Origin: Planctomycetota bacterium
Lineage (GTDB): Bacteria > Planctomycetota > Planctomycetia > Isosphaerales > Isosphaeraceae
Reading direction: 5' to 3'
Assembly: GCA_021807585.1 (NCBI GenBank)
Contig: JAKBCQ010000085.1
Coordinates: 1 to 7,865 of the forward strand
Length of the DNA: 7,865 bases
The translations under genes and the position numbers were made by a program. The notes below the pieces were generated by a model, which saw nothing but the letters and a program-made list of their open reading frames with translations, was not told where the DNA came from and ran no database searches. Shown piece after piece: positions 1 to 6,619 of the stretch (the stretch's first letter is position 1; each line of letters starts with the position of its first letter).

Positions 1-153
1 TCGTCATAGCGACCTCCGAACCGTCGTCGATCGATGCATCCGACAATTCGTGAAGTCTATTTGAGCGACCGCGATCGAGCAAGCTCTCGCATTCCACGAT
101 CGTTCGACATCGTTTCCTCGCGAGGAATCTCGCGAGAAAAACGAAAGAATCAT
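1..153. other. Left-edge region without an assignable gene
   Basis: No start or family signature is visible here. On the plus strand two frames enter from outside the window and stay open only to stops near 53 and 64, so the tail of an upstream plus-strand gene is possible, but the remaining 16 to 20 codons are too short and unfeatured to support it. The only clear structure is the hairpin at 111-143. Confidence 0.4.
111..143. terminator. Strong stem-loop downstream of the HAD gene
   Basis: Two copies of the self-complementary octamer CTCGCGAG (117-124 and 129-136) are separated by GAAT. They form a perfect 8-bp stem with a 4-base loop. Beyond a small internal loop, CGTTT (111-115) pairs with AAACG (139-143) and adds 5 bp. 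The hairpin begins about 10 bp past the minus-strand stop codon at 154-156, which suits a transcript end for the HAD gene. Neither strand has a T-tract after the stem, so it is not a textbook intrinsic terminator. It could instead protect an mRNA 3' end or end transcripts from both sides. Confidence 0.4.
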
Positions 154-870
154 TTATTGAAGATACGTAAATCCGAGCGTTCGTAGAACACGTCGATAAT
201 CGGCGAGCGATTCCAACACGGGAGCGCCGGGCGGGCGATCTTCGGCCGGGAGGCGATCTCCCAGTAAGTAGCAACGCATTCCAGCCGAGGTCGCGGAGTT
301 GTATCCTGTGATCGAGTCCTCGATCGCCGCGGCGCGAAACGAAGCGACCCCCAGGCTACTGAGCGCCAGTCGGTAACAATCGGGCGCGGGCTTGGGACGT
401 TCGACGTCGCCTTTGGCGACGATCAGCAGGAACGCGTCGAGAATCCCCGCGGTTCGGAGCGCGGTTTCCACATTCTCGCGCCAGGTTCCCGTGACGATCG
501 CGAGCGGGACGATATCGTACAGCGATCGCACGATCTCGACGACGCCCGGAAAAATGCGGGGGTCGCGGGAAAGAGCCTCGATCGTCCGTCGTTGCTTTCG
601 CGCCGTCCAGCCTTCGATATCGCCGTCGGTCACTCCCCGCGACGCCAAAAACTGTGCGAAAAACACGCGATCGTCGATCGAAGCCGCGGGCGAACAATCG
701 ACGTCGTCGAGCTCCCAGCCGATCTCGCCGAGAGTCTCCTCCCAAGCCGCAATGTGAATGTTCTCGGTGTCGGCGATCACCCCGTCGAAATCGAAAAAAA
801 CCGCGTCGGGAGGGGCGCCTGGCGCCGGCCGAGAACGATCGAAACCCAGGCTCGTCGGATTGTCCGTCAT
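154..870 (-). CDS. HAD-superfamily hydrolase, beta-phosphoglucomutase/phosphatase-like
   Basis: This is a predicted cytoplasmic phosphohydrolase or phosphomutase of HAD subfamily IA, 238 residues, a normal family length. All four HAD motifs are visible. Motif I is FFDFDGVIADTE with nucleophile Asp27 and acid/base Asp29. Motif II is AIVTGT with Thr127, motif III is RPKPAPD with Lys160, and motif IV is IEDSITG with Glu184-Asp185. Residues 37-107, between motif I and the core, form the helical cap. The family acts on small phosphorylated metabolites, often sugar phosphates, but the substrate cannot be read from the sequence. The ATG at 870 is chosen because the upstream in-frame starts are TTG (912) or GTG and add only an unconserved Arg/Val-rich stretch. 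A weak GGGTGG lies upstream of the ATG. The gene diverges from the TIM-barrel gene; a functional link through sugar phosphates is inference only. Confidence 0.88.
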   Translation of the reverse strand: MTDNPTSLGFDRSRPAPGAPPDAVFFDFDGVIADTENIHIAAWEETLGEIGWELDDVDCSPAASIDDRVFFAQFLASRGVTDGDIEGWTARKQRRTIEALSRDPRIFPGVVEIVRSLYDIVPLAIVTGTWRENVETALRTAGILDAFLLIVAKGDVERPKPAPDCYRLALSSLGVASFRAAAIEDSITGYNSATSAGMRCYLLGDRLPAEDRPPGAPVLESLADYRRVLRTLGFTYLQ

Positions 871-916
871 CGAATCCACCCGCTCGACTCCAACCCGCCG
901 CACGCGCGTCAAACCG

Positions 917-945
917 TTGACTTCGACCCCCGGCGTTCGTATTTT
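917..945 (+). promoter_or_regulatory. Candidate sigma70-like promoter for the TIM-barrel gene
   Basis: TTGACT (917-922, five of six consensus) and TATTTT (940-945, four of six) are separated by exactly 17 bp on the plus strand. Transcription would start near 952 and leave a leader of roughly 95 bases before the ATG at 1047. Planctomycete promoter consensus is poorly defined, so this is inferred from general bacterial rules. Confidence 0.45.
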
Positions 946-950
946 CGCCC

Positions 951-979
951 AGTATGGAAGCCCGGCCGCGCCGAGGCAA
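951..979 (-). promoter_or_regulatory. Weak candidate promoter for the HAD gene
   Basis: On the minus strand TTGCCT (979-974) and CATACT (956-951) are 17 bp apart, each matching four of six consensus bases of a sigma70-type promoter. Initiation would fall about 75 bases before the ATG at 870. It lies back to back with the plus-strand candidate at 917-945. The match is weak and could be chance. Confidence 0.2.
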
Positions 980-1046
980 GACGAACGACGTCGCGCGGCG
1001 TGTTTTGATTTCTAACCGATCCCAATATGATCACGAGGAGAGCACG

Positions 1047-2054
1047 ATGGCGCGCCCCGTCACTTTGTTCACGGGCCAATGGGCGGATATGACGCTCGAA
1101 GATATCTGCAAAAAAGCGAGCGCCTGGGGGTACGACGGGATCGAGCTCCCGTGCTGGGGGGATCATTTCAACGTTCAACAGGCGCTGAAAGATGATCATT
1201 ATTGCAAAAACAGGATCGCTCTCCTCGCCAAATACGGGCTCAAGTGCTGGGCGATCTCGAACCACCTGACAGGGCAGCTCGTCCTCGACGTCCTCGACGC
1301 CCGCACCGACGATTGGGTTCCCGACGCGATCCGCGGCGACTCCGAGAAAAAACGCGCCTGGGCGATCCAAGAGATGAAAGACACCGCCCGCGCCGCCCAA
1401 AAACTGGGGGTGAAGGTCGTCAACGGGTTCACGGGTTCGTCGATCTGGCACTTGCTCTATTCGTTCCCTCCCGTGCCCGATTCGTGGATCGACGACGGCT
1501 TCAAACTCCTCGCCGAACGCTGGAATCCGATTCTCGACGTCTTTAAAGAATGCGGAGTCAAGTTCGCGCTCGAAGTCCATCCCACCGAAATCGCCTTCGA
1601 TCTTCACTCGGCGCAACGCGCTCTCGACGCGCTCGGTCGCCGTCCCGAATTCGGCTTCAATTTTGATCCCTCGCATCTGCATTGGCAAATGGTTGATTCG
1701 GTCGAGTTCATTCGCGCCTTTCCCGATCGGATCTATCACGTCCACGTCAAAGACGCCGCCCGCACGCTCGACGGCCGGTCGGGCATCCTCGCCTCGCATC
1801 TCAATTTCGGCGATCCCAGAAGGGGTTGGGATTTTCGCTCGCCCGGACGAGGCCAGGTCGATTTCGAGTCGATCGCGCGGGCTCTCAACGTGATCGGCTA
1901 CGACGGCCCGCTCTCGGTCGAATGGGAGGACTCGGGGATGGATCGCGAATACGGCGCCGCCGAGGCCGCCAAATTCACCCGCGAGAAAATCGACTTCAAG
2001 GCTTCAGGACGCGGGTTCGATTCGGCTTTCGCCGAAGCCCAGGCCAAGAAATGA
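1047..2054 (+). CDS. Sugar phosphate isomerase/epimerase-like TIM-barrel protein
   Basis: This is a 335-residue protein of the xylose isomerase-like TIM-barrel (AP endonuclease 2 fold) superfamily, which includes inosose dehydratases and ketose 3-epimerases. The expected metal-site residues are present in order: Glu176 (FALEVHPTE), Asp207 (FNFDPSHL, with His210 close by), His233 (HVHVKD) and Glu292 (SVEWED). The Asp-to-His spacing of 26 matches D-tagatose 3-epimerase, while about 24 extra residues lie before the last Glu. No signal peptide is seen, so it should be cytoplasmic. The ATG at 1047 is preferred because GAGGAG at 1035-1040 lies 6 bases upstream; an in-frame ATG at 954 would add 31 unconserved residues and overlap the likely transcription start. 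A hairpin terminator follows the stop. Similar proteins are frequent in planctomycetes. The substrate is unknown. Confidence 0.88.
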   Translation: MARPVTLFTGQWADMTLEDICKKASAWGYDGIELPCWGDHFNVQQALKDDHYCKNRIALLAKYGLKCWAISNHLTGQLVLDVLDARTDDWVPDAIRGDSEKKRAWAIQEMKDTARAAQKLGVKVVNGFTGSSIWHLLYSFPPVPDSWIDDGFKLLAERWNPILDVFKECGVKFALEVHPTEIAFDLHSAQRALDALGRRPEFGFNFDPSHLHWQMVDSVEFIRAFPDRIYHVHVKDAARTLDGRSGILASHLNFGDPRRGWDFRSPGRGQVDFESIARALNVIGYDGPLSVEWEDSGMDREYGAAEAAKFTREKIDFKASGRGFDSAFAEAQAKK

Positions 2055-2078
2055 AGAATGATTAAGCGTCCATATGCA

Positions 2079-2120
2079 AGCGAGCGTCGATCCGATTCTT
2101 CGATCGGCGCTCGCTCATTT
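2079..2120 (+). terminator. Hairpin terminator after the TIM-barrel gene
   Basis: Bases 2079-2092 pair with 2102-2115 in a 14-bp stem, interrupted only by one G-T wobble (2087-2107), around a 9-base loop. The 3' side is followed by CATTT, a short and imperfect T-run. It starts 24 bases after the stop at 2054 and sits before the end of the convergent minus-strand gene (stop at 2150), so it may serve both directions. Confidence 0.6.
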
Positions 2121-2149
2121 CAGGATGCCTAATTGCGTGATTTGTGCGG

Positions 2150-2602
2150 TTAAACCGGGGTTCGAGGAAGTGCGACAAGTTCGAAGGATCTGATGCGTTC
2201 ACAAACTTCGTCGGGACCGATCGCGTCGAGCCGTTTTCCCTCGGCGTGCCAGGATCCCCCGCGGAATTCAAACACCGCGGTGGCGCGGCGCGACCGGGGT
2301 TCCGCCGGCAGCGGCCGAAACCGCACACCGATCAACGCAGTGAGGCGGCGAGACGAGCGATTCCGCGCCCAAACGACGGAATCTTCCCAGGTTGCGTCTT
2401 CCCAGAGCCGACGCTCGGCGGGCGTATCAACGCCGATGCGGGTGACGAACCGGGCCTCAAGACGCTCTCTCCGAACGCGAAACATACCGCGGGCGCGGTC
2501 AAACCGGGCGCGAGCGGAAAGTTCGAGAAACGGCCGCACCACGACGATCCATCCCAGACCGAACGCGGCGAGCAAGACGCCGCCCCACACGATCCACCAC
2601 AT
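2150..2602 (-). CDS. Hypothetical protein with one N-terminal membrane segment
   Basis: I do not recognise this 150-residue protein. Residues 2-22 form a hydrophobic segment rich in Trp, Gly, Leu and Val (starting WWIVWGGVLLAAFGLGWIVVV-like), most simply a single membrane anchor. The remainder is strongly basic and rich in Arg, with a cluster of Trp residues in the middle (LWEDATWEDSVVW) and a C-terminal beta-like stretch (TAVFEFRGGSWHAEGKRLDAIGP). No catalytic motif, cysteine pair or repeat is apparent. The reading frame is supported by its ATG at 2602 with GAGGAGG 7 bases upstream, and by its position between a terminator and a divergent gene. By the Arg and Lys distribution the soluble part would probably face the cytoplasm. 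A plus-strand ORF covers much of the same region (2144-2656) but lacks these features. Confidence 0.62.
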   Translation of the reverse strand: MWWIVWGGVLLAAFGLGWIVVVRPFLELSARARFDRARGMFRVRRERLEARFVTRIGVDTPAERRLWEDATWEDSVVWARNRSSRRLTALIGVRFRPLPAEPRSRRATAVFEFRGGSWHAEGKRLDAIGPDEVCERIRSFELVALPRTPV

Positions 2603-2743
2603 GCTCCCGCCTCCTCGTCATGGATGATCGATCACGTTCCCCGATGTCGAATTTAGAGCGCCGAGACGCCTCGGGACAAGAGGCCGACGCAACGTCTATC
2701 AGCTTTTCGTACCAAGCCGATTCCGTTCTTGAGCCCAAGCCAC
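2603..2743. promoter_or_regulatory. Divergent intergenic region upstream of the hypothetical gene and nfo
   Basis: The 141-bp gap must hold the start signals of two divergent genes. The minus-strand gene has a clear GAGGAGG ribosome site (around 2610-2616). No convincing promoter pair or ribosome site was found for nfo. A 5-bp inverted repeat (CCGAG/CTCGG) near 2660 is too short to interpret. Confidence 0.35.
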
Positions 2744-3769
2744 ATGAAAACAAACCCCACGCGATCGCAAGCGAAATCCAAGGATCAATCGCCAAGGTCG
2801 AAACCGCGAGCGACGAGGCCCGCGGCCCCAGACGATTCACCGCGATCGAACCCTCGTGAGAACGATCGTCTCGATCATCCTGTAACATGCGATCGTTTAT
2901 TAGGCGCACACATGTCGATTGCAGGAGGGCATGTGAACGCGGTGCTCGCCGCGGCCCGCGTCGGCTTCCGTACCGTCCAGCTCTTCACCAAAAATAACAA
3001 CCAGTGGAACGCGTCTTCGCTCGATCCCGCCGGAATTCGGGCGTTTCGCGATGCGCTCGAAGCGAATGAGATTGTTCGACCCGTCGCGCACGATTCGTAT
3101 CTGATCAATCTGGCGAGCCCCGACGACACGCTCTGGCGAAAATCGATCGACGCACTCGTCGTCGAGGTCGAACGGTGCGATGCGCTCGGGATCGTCGATC
3201 TGGTGATTCATCCCGGCTCGCACATCGATTCGGGAGAAAACGCCGGGTTGATCCGCGTCGCGCTTGGACTCGATGAAGTCCATCGGCGGACGAAGAAATC
3301 TTCGGTATTCATTGATCTGGAATCGACCGCGGGGCAGGGGAGCGGACTGGGCCATCGGCTCGAGCATCTGGGTTCGATCATCGACCGCGTGAAGCATTCC
3401 GATCGGCTCGGCGTCTGTCTCGATTCCTGCCATCTCTTCGCCGCGGGCTATCCGCTCGCCGCGGTCGCCGATTACAATAAGATGATCGGCGACCTGGAAC
3501 GAAGCGTCGGGCTCGACCGCGTTCGCGTGTGGCATTTGAACGACAGCCTCAAAGCTCTGGGAAGCCGCGTCGACCGACACGCCGGAATCGGTCTCGGCTT
3601 AATGGGGCTCGAACCGTTTCGCAATATCGTCAACGACCCGCGCTTCGATTCGATCCCGCTGATCCTCGAAACGCCCAAAGGCGTCGATTCGGCGGGAGAA
3701 GATCTCGACGTCGTCAACTTTCGAACGCTCCGCTCGCTTCTAGTCGACAAGCGAAAACTTGTCTCATAA
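2744..3769 (+). CDS. nfo: Endonuclease IV (apurinic/apyrimidinic endonuclease)
   Basis: This enzyme cleaves the backbone 5' of abasic sites and trims blocked 3' ends in base-excision repair, using three metal ions. All nine metal ligands of the E. coli enzyme can be placed: His116 (AHDSY), His156 (HPGSH), Glu193 (LESTAGQGSGLG), Asp227 and His230 (CLDSCHLFAAGY), His264 (WHLND), Asp277 and His279 (VDRHAG), and Glu309 (LETP). The spacing is near-identical to E. coli Nfo, with an offset of 47-48. The catalytic barrel starts at LLGAHMSIAGG (residues 52-62). The 341-residue length exceeds the usual 280 or so because of an Arg/Ser/Pro-rich tail of about 50 residues. The ATG at 2744 is the only ATG upstream of the barrel; TTG at 2729 would add five residues. 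Neither start has a visible ribosome site. ppk1 follows 46 bp downstream. Confidence 0.93.
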   Translation: MKTNPTRSQAKSKDQSPRSKPRATRPAAPDDSPRSNPRENDRLDHPVTCDRLLGAHMSIAGGHVNAVLAAARVGFRTVQLFTKNNNQWNASSLDPAGIRAFRDALEANEIVRPVAHDSYLINLASPDDTLWRKSIDALVVEVERCDALGIVDLVIHPGSHIDSGENAGLIRVALGLDEVHRRTKKSSVFIDLESTAGQGSGLGHRLEHLGSIIDRVKHSDRLGVCLDSCHLFAAGYPLAAVADYNKMIGDLERSVGLDRVRVWHLNDSLKALGSRVDRHAGIGLGLMGLEPFRNIVNDPRFDSIPLILETPKGVDSAGEDLDVVNFRTLRSLLVDKRKLVS

Positions 3770-3801
3770 TATGAGATTATGAATCGGTTTCGGATTATGG
3801 A
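3762..3801. promoter_or_regulatory. Overlapping palindromes between nfo and ppk1
   Basis: TCTCATA (3762-3768) and TATGAGA (3770-3776) form a perfect 7-bp inverted repeat around one central base, over the nfo stop codon. CATAAT (3765-3770) and ATTATG (3776-3781) form a second, overlapping inverted repeat. GATTATG then recurs at 3775-3781 and 3793-3799 as a direct repeat. The segment is AT-rich against GC-rich surroundings. A protein-binding site controlling ppk1 is one reading; a weak transcript-end hairpin is another. It does not match the PhoB box. Confidence 0.3.
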
Positions 3802-3815
3802 TGAAGGGGGATCAA

Positions 3816-6011
3816 ATGGCCGAAGTCCAAAACAACGGAGCGGCGCGAACCGAACCGATGTTGCCGCGGGTGACGATCGAGCCCGGCTTGTTTATCAATC
3901 GCGAACTAAGCTGGCTCGGCTTCAACGAACGCGTGCTCGAAGAGGCGCGCGACCCGACAAATCCCCTCCTCGAACGACTCCGCTTCGTCGCGATCTCGGC
4001 GTCGAATCTCGACGAATTCTTCGAGGTCCGCGTCGCCGGTTTGCAAGCGCAATTGTATGATAACCTCGAGCCGCAGGATCTCCCTCCCGACGGCCTCGGC
4101 CCCGTGGCGCAATTGACCGAAATCGCCCGCCGCGCCCGCGACCACGTGGCCCGCCAATACGCGGTCTGGAACGGCGAGATCAAACCCAAGCTCGCCGATC
4201 ACGGAATCGTCATCCTCGATTCCGATTCGATCGACGGGAGACGAGCCGAATTCCTCAATAAATACTTCGACGAACAAGTTTTCCCAGTCCTCACCCCGCT
4301 CGCGATCGACCCCGCACATCCATTTCCACATCTTCATAACAAAAGTTTGAATATTATTTTACGAATTGAGCCGGTCGATCAAGATCCGATCCGTCAATTG
4401 TATGCGGTGCTTCAGGTTCCGGCCGTCCTCAATCGTCTGGTTCCGCTCCCCGACGAGGGAGACGGGGTCCATCGCTTCGTGCTGCTTGAAGATGTCGTCG
4501 GGCCTCGGCTCGCGTCGCTTTTCGGCGGGTTCAGGGTCGTCGACTGGGTGCCGTTCCGCGTCACCCGCAACAGCGATCTGACAATCCAGGAAACCGAGGT
4601 CAAAGCGAGCCTCCTCTCGACGATTCAAGAGACTCTGCGCCAACGAAAATGGGGCGCCGCGGTCCGCCTCGAAATCGCCGATCGCACCGACGACGGCTTT
4701 CTGGAACAACTCCAAACCGCTCCCGCGCTCGATCTCGACGATCGCGACGTTTACAAAGTTCCCGGTCCGATCGACCTCTCGGCCCTCTCGGCGCTCTACA
4801 AAATCGACGGCTTCCGCGATCTCAAAGACGTCCCCTTCGAACCCCAAATGCCCGCGGCGCTCGCCAATCGCGCCAATATCTTCACGGTCTTGCGCGAACA
4901 AGATTTGCTTGTTCATCACCCTTACGAATCCTTCGGTGCGGTCGTTCAATTCATCGAACAAGCCGCCGAAGATCCTCAGGTTCTCGCGATCAAAATCACC
5001 CTCTATCGTACATCGGAAGATAATCGAATCATCATGGCGCTGACTCGCGCCGCCGAGAACGGCAAACAGGTTACCGCGCTCGTCGAACTGCAGGCGCGGC
5101 TCGACGAGGAGAACAACATCGTCAAGGCGCGCGTGCTGCAGAAAGCCGGAGTGCACGTCGTCTACGGCATGGTGGGACTCAAAACACACTGCAAGGCGGC
5201 GCTCGTCGTTCGCCGCGAAACCGACGGAATCCGCCGCTACGTACATTTAGCCACTGGTAATTATAACACAATCACGGCGCGCATTTATACCGATTTATGT
5301 TTAATGACAAGTCGGCCCGAATTCGGCGAAGACGCGACGGCGCTCTTCAATTTGTTGACGGGATATTCGCAGGGAAGATCGTGGAACAAGCTCGTCGTGG
5401 CGCCGCTCGATCTCGCCGATCGCGTGCTCGAACTGATCGACCGCGAACGCCGCAACGCCGCCAAGGGGCTCCCCGCGCGAATCATCGCCAAAATCAACGC
5501 GCTCGTCGATCCCGCCGCGATCGAGGCGCTTTACAACGCGAGCCGCGCCGGCGTACGCGTCGACCTGATCGTCCGCGGCATCTGCTGTCTCAGGCCCGGA
5601 ATCCCCGGCGTAAGTGAAAATATCCAAGTGATTAGCATCGTCGATAAGTATCTCGAACACTCGCGGATCATGTACTTTCAAAACAACGACGATCCCGAGG
5701 TTTTCCTTTCGTCCGCGGATTGGATGCCGAGGAATTTCCGCCGACGCGTCGAAATCCTCTTCCCGATCGAAGATTCTAGACTCAAAAACCGAATCATCGA
5801 AGGTATCCTCGGAGTCACGCTTTCAGATAACGTCAAGGCGCGCAAACTTCAGCCCGACGGATCGTACGTGCGTGTCGTACCCAATACCGGCGAACCTCTC
5901 GTCCGCTGCCAGGTCGAATTTCAGAACATGGCCAAAGAACTTTCGTCGACGGTCGATCTCCCCATTCGACCCGCCCCCGCGCCTTCGTCGCTTACAAGTG
6001 CGCGTTTTTAA
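3816..6011 (+). CDS. ppk1: Polyphosphate kinase 1
   Basis: This enzyme reversibly transfers the gamma-phosphate of ATP to a growing inorganic polyphosphate chain through a phosphohistidine. It is usually membrane-associated. The protein is 731 residues (E. coli, 688). The N domain opens with LFINRELSWLGFNERVLEEA (residues 25-44) and has ASNLDEFFEVRVAGL. The catalytic C domains are complete: Arg398 (TLYR) and Arg428 (ARLDEENN), equivalent to E. coli Mg-binding Arg375 and Arg405; the phosphorylated His458 in the HxK motif KTHCK; His477 (HLATGNYN); Tyr491 (ARIYTD); and His615 (YLEHSR). Spacings equal those of E. coli His435, His454, Tyr468 and His592. A Pro-rich tail of about 30 residues follows. 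The ATG at 3816 is preferred over 3801 because GGGGG (3806-3810) sits 5 bases upstream. It may be co-transcribed with nfo. Leu TTA, Ile ATT and Asn AAT codons cluster in a few conserved stretches. Confidence 0.96.
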   Translation: MAEVQNNGAARTEPMLPRVTIEPGLFINRELSWLGFNERVLEEARDPTNPLLERLRFVAISASNLDEFFEVRVAGLQAQLYDNLEPQDLPPDGLGPVAQLTEIARRARDHVARQYAVWNGEIKPKLADHGIVILDSDSIDGRRAEFLNKYFDEQVFPVLTPLAIDPAHPFPHLHNKSLNIILRIEPVDQDPIRQLYAVLQVPAVLNRLVPLPDEGDGVHRFVLLEDVVGPRLASLFGGFRVVDWVPFRVTRNSDLTIQETEVKASLLSTIQETLRQRKWGAAVRLEIADRTDDGFLEQLQTAPALDLDDRDVYKVPGPIDLSALSALYKIDGFRDLKDVPFEPQMPAALANRANIFTVLREQDLLVHHPYESFGAVVQFIEQAAEDPQVLAIKITLYRTSEDNRIIMALTRAAENGKQVTALVELQARLDEENNIVKARVLQKAGVHVVYGMVGLKTHCKAALVVRRETDGIRRYVHLATGNYNTITARIYTDLCLMTSRPEFGEDATALFNLLTGYSQGRSWNKLVVAPLDLADRVLELIDRERRNAAKGLPARIIAKINALVDPAAIEALYNASRAGVRVDLIVRGICCLRPGIPGVSENIQVISIVDKYLEHSRIMYFQNNDDPEVFLSSADWMPRNFRRRVEILFPIEDSRLKNRIIEGILGVTLSDNVKARKLQPDGSYVRVVPNTGEPLVRCQVEFQNMAKELSSTVDLPIRPAPAPSSLTSARF

Positions 6012-6045
6012 ATGTTAATTCACGTGATCGCTTATGTTCTTGAAA

Positions 6046-6078
6046 TCGATCCCGCGGGTCAATCGCCGTCGGGATCGA
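6046..6078 (-). terminator. Possible terminator at the end of the DUF983 gene
   Basis: TCGATCCC (6046-6053) pairs with GGGATCGA (6071-6078) in a perfect 8-bp stem around a 17-base loop containing the minus-strand stop codon (6059-6061). On the minus strand the stem is followed by TTTC, and TTTTT precedes it. It lies between convergent ppk1 and DUF983, where a two-way terminator would be expected. The T-run is short and the loop long, so support is weak. Confidence 0.3.
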
Positions 6079-6430
6079 AAAATCGATCAAAGTGAATAAA
6101 CAACACTCGCGAGTACCGGAACACCGCGGGGCCGAGCGGAACAAACGCAACCCACGACGCTATCAAAATCCAATGCAACGGCCATTTGGGGACGATCAGC
6201 AGTTTACCGATCAGAACGCCAAGCGCGATGATCGGCATGCCGATGGCATAACTGAAGTACATCGCGCCCGTAAAATAACCGGGCCCGCGTTCAAATTTGT
6301 AGCCGCAAACCGGGCATCGTTCATTCATTTCGAACCTGCCCCGGAAAACTCGACCCTCGCCACACTCCGAACACTTCTGTTCGAAGATCGTTCGAAGATG
6401 AAACCGTCGGGGCTGTACCGCACTCATCAT
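6059..6430 (-). CDS. DUF983 family zinc-ribbon membrane protein
   Basis: This is a small membrane protein of 123 residues in the DUF983 family, whose function is not established. The N-terminal soluble part carries two CxxC pairs, Cys20/Cys23 (KCSECGEGRVFRG) and Cys39/Cys42 (RCPVCGYKFE), expected to bind one zinc. The family signature ERGPGYFTGAMYFSYA follows, leading into a hydrophobic segment (about 53-80) and a second one (about 84-104), so two membrane helices are likely. The C-terminus is aromatic and acidic (FDRFFDPDGD). The start is taken at 6430 because GGAGG (6443-6439) lies 8 bases upstream; the ATG at 6448 has the ribosome site inside its own reading frame and adds six residues. 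The gene faces ppk1 tail to tail and is preceded by an AT-rich leader. A related gene near haem-copper oxidase loci is known elsewhere, but nothing of that kind is seen here. Confidence 0.88.
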   Translation of the reverse strand: MMSAVQPRRFHLRTIFEQKCSECGEGRVFRGRFEMNERCPVCGYKFERGPGYFTGAMYFSYAIGMPIIALGVLIGKLLIVPKWPLHWILIASWVAFVPLGPAVFRYSRVLFIHFDRFFDPDGD

Positions 6431-6619
6431 ATCGTTTCCCTCCAGCATCCCATCATCGTCGAAACAAAGCCGCCGAACCAGATCTCCTTACATCCAAATC
6501 CCCCGGCAAATCAATTTTATTTATTTAATAGTTATTTTATCTATTGATATTCATATTTTTATCACGCTACCTTTTGATATCAGGAGACGTTCGGTCTTTT
6601 CTTCACGTTACGCGTCGCG
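6431..6619 (-). promoter_or_regulatory. AT-rich leader upstream of the DUF983 gene
   Basis: This gap precedes DUF983. From about 6509 to 6563 only six or so bases are G or C, a sharp contrast to the surrounding DNA. Several TAAAAT- and TATAAT-like hexamers occur on the minus strand, so a single -10 element cannot be picked. Such a tract may act as an UP element, a promoter melting region or a nucleoid-protein site. The ribosome site of DUF983 (6439-6443) is at its near end. Confidence 0.4.

Noticed and set aside
954..1046. Earlier ATG (954) for the TIM-barrel gene
   Set aside because: It would add 31 unconserved residues, begins about where transcription is predicted to start, and lacks the GAGGAG site that precedes 1047.
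909..1799. Minus-strand ORF of 296 codons over the TIM-barrel gene
   Set aside because: The plus strand carries metal-site residues, a ribosome site and a terminator. The antisense product has no recognisable feature.
2144..2656. Plus-strand ORF of 170 codons over the hypothetical membrane gene
   Set aside because: It is Pro/Arg/Gly-rich with no ribosome site and no fold signal; the minus-strand frame has a clear ribosome site and membrane segment.
2856..2860. GTG at 2856 as a shorter start for nfo
   Set aside because: It is not in the nfo frame, and no standard start codon lies in frame between 2744 and 2912.
2900..3580. Minus-strand ORF of 226 codons opposite nfo
   Set aside because: The nfo reading frame carries all nine metal ligands; the antisense frame has no independent support.
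3750..3815. PhoB (PHO) box in front of ppk1
   Set aside because: The repeats here are inverted and read TCTCATA and GATTATG, and do not match the tandem CTGTCAT-type half sites.
4359..5246. Minus-strand ORF of 295 codons inside ppk1
   Set aside because: It is a shadow of the highly conserved ppk1 catalytic region, with no motif of its own; long antisense frames are expected with this codon bias.
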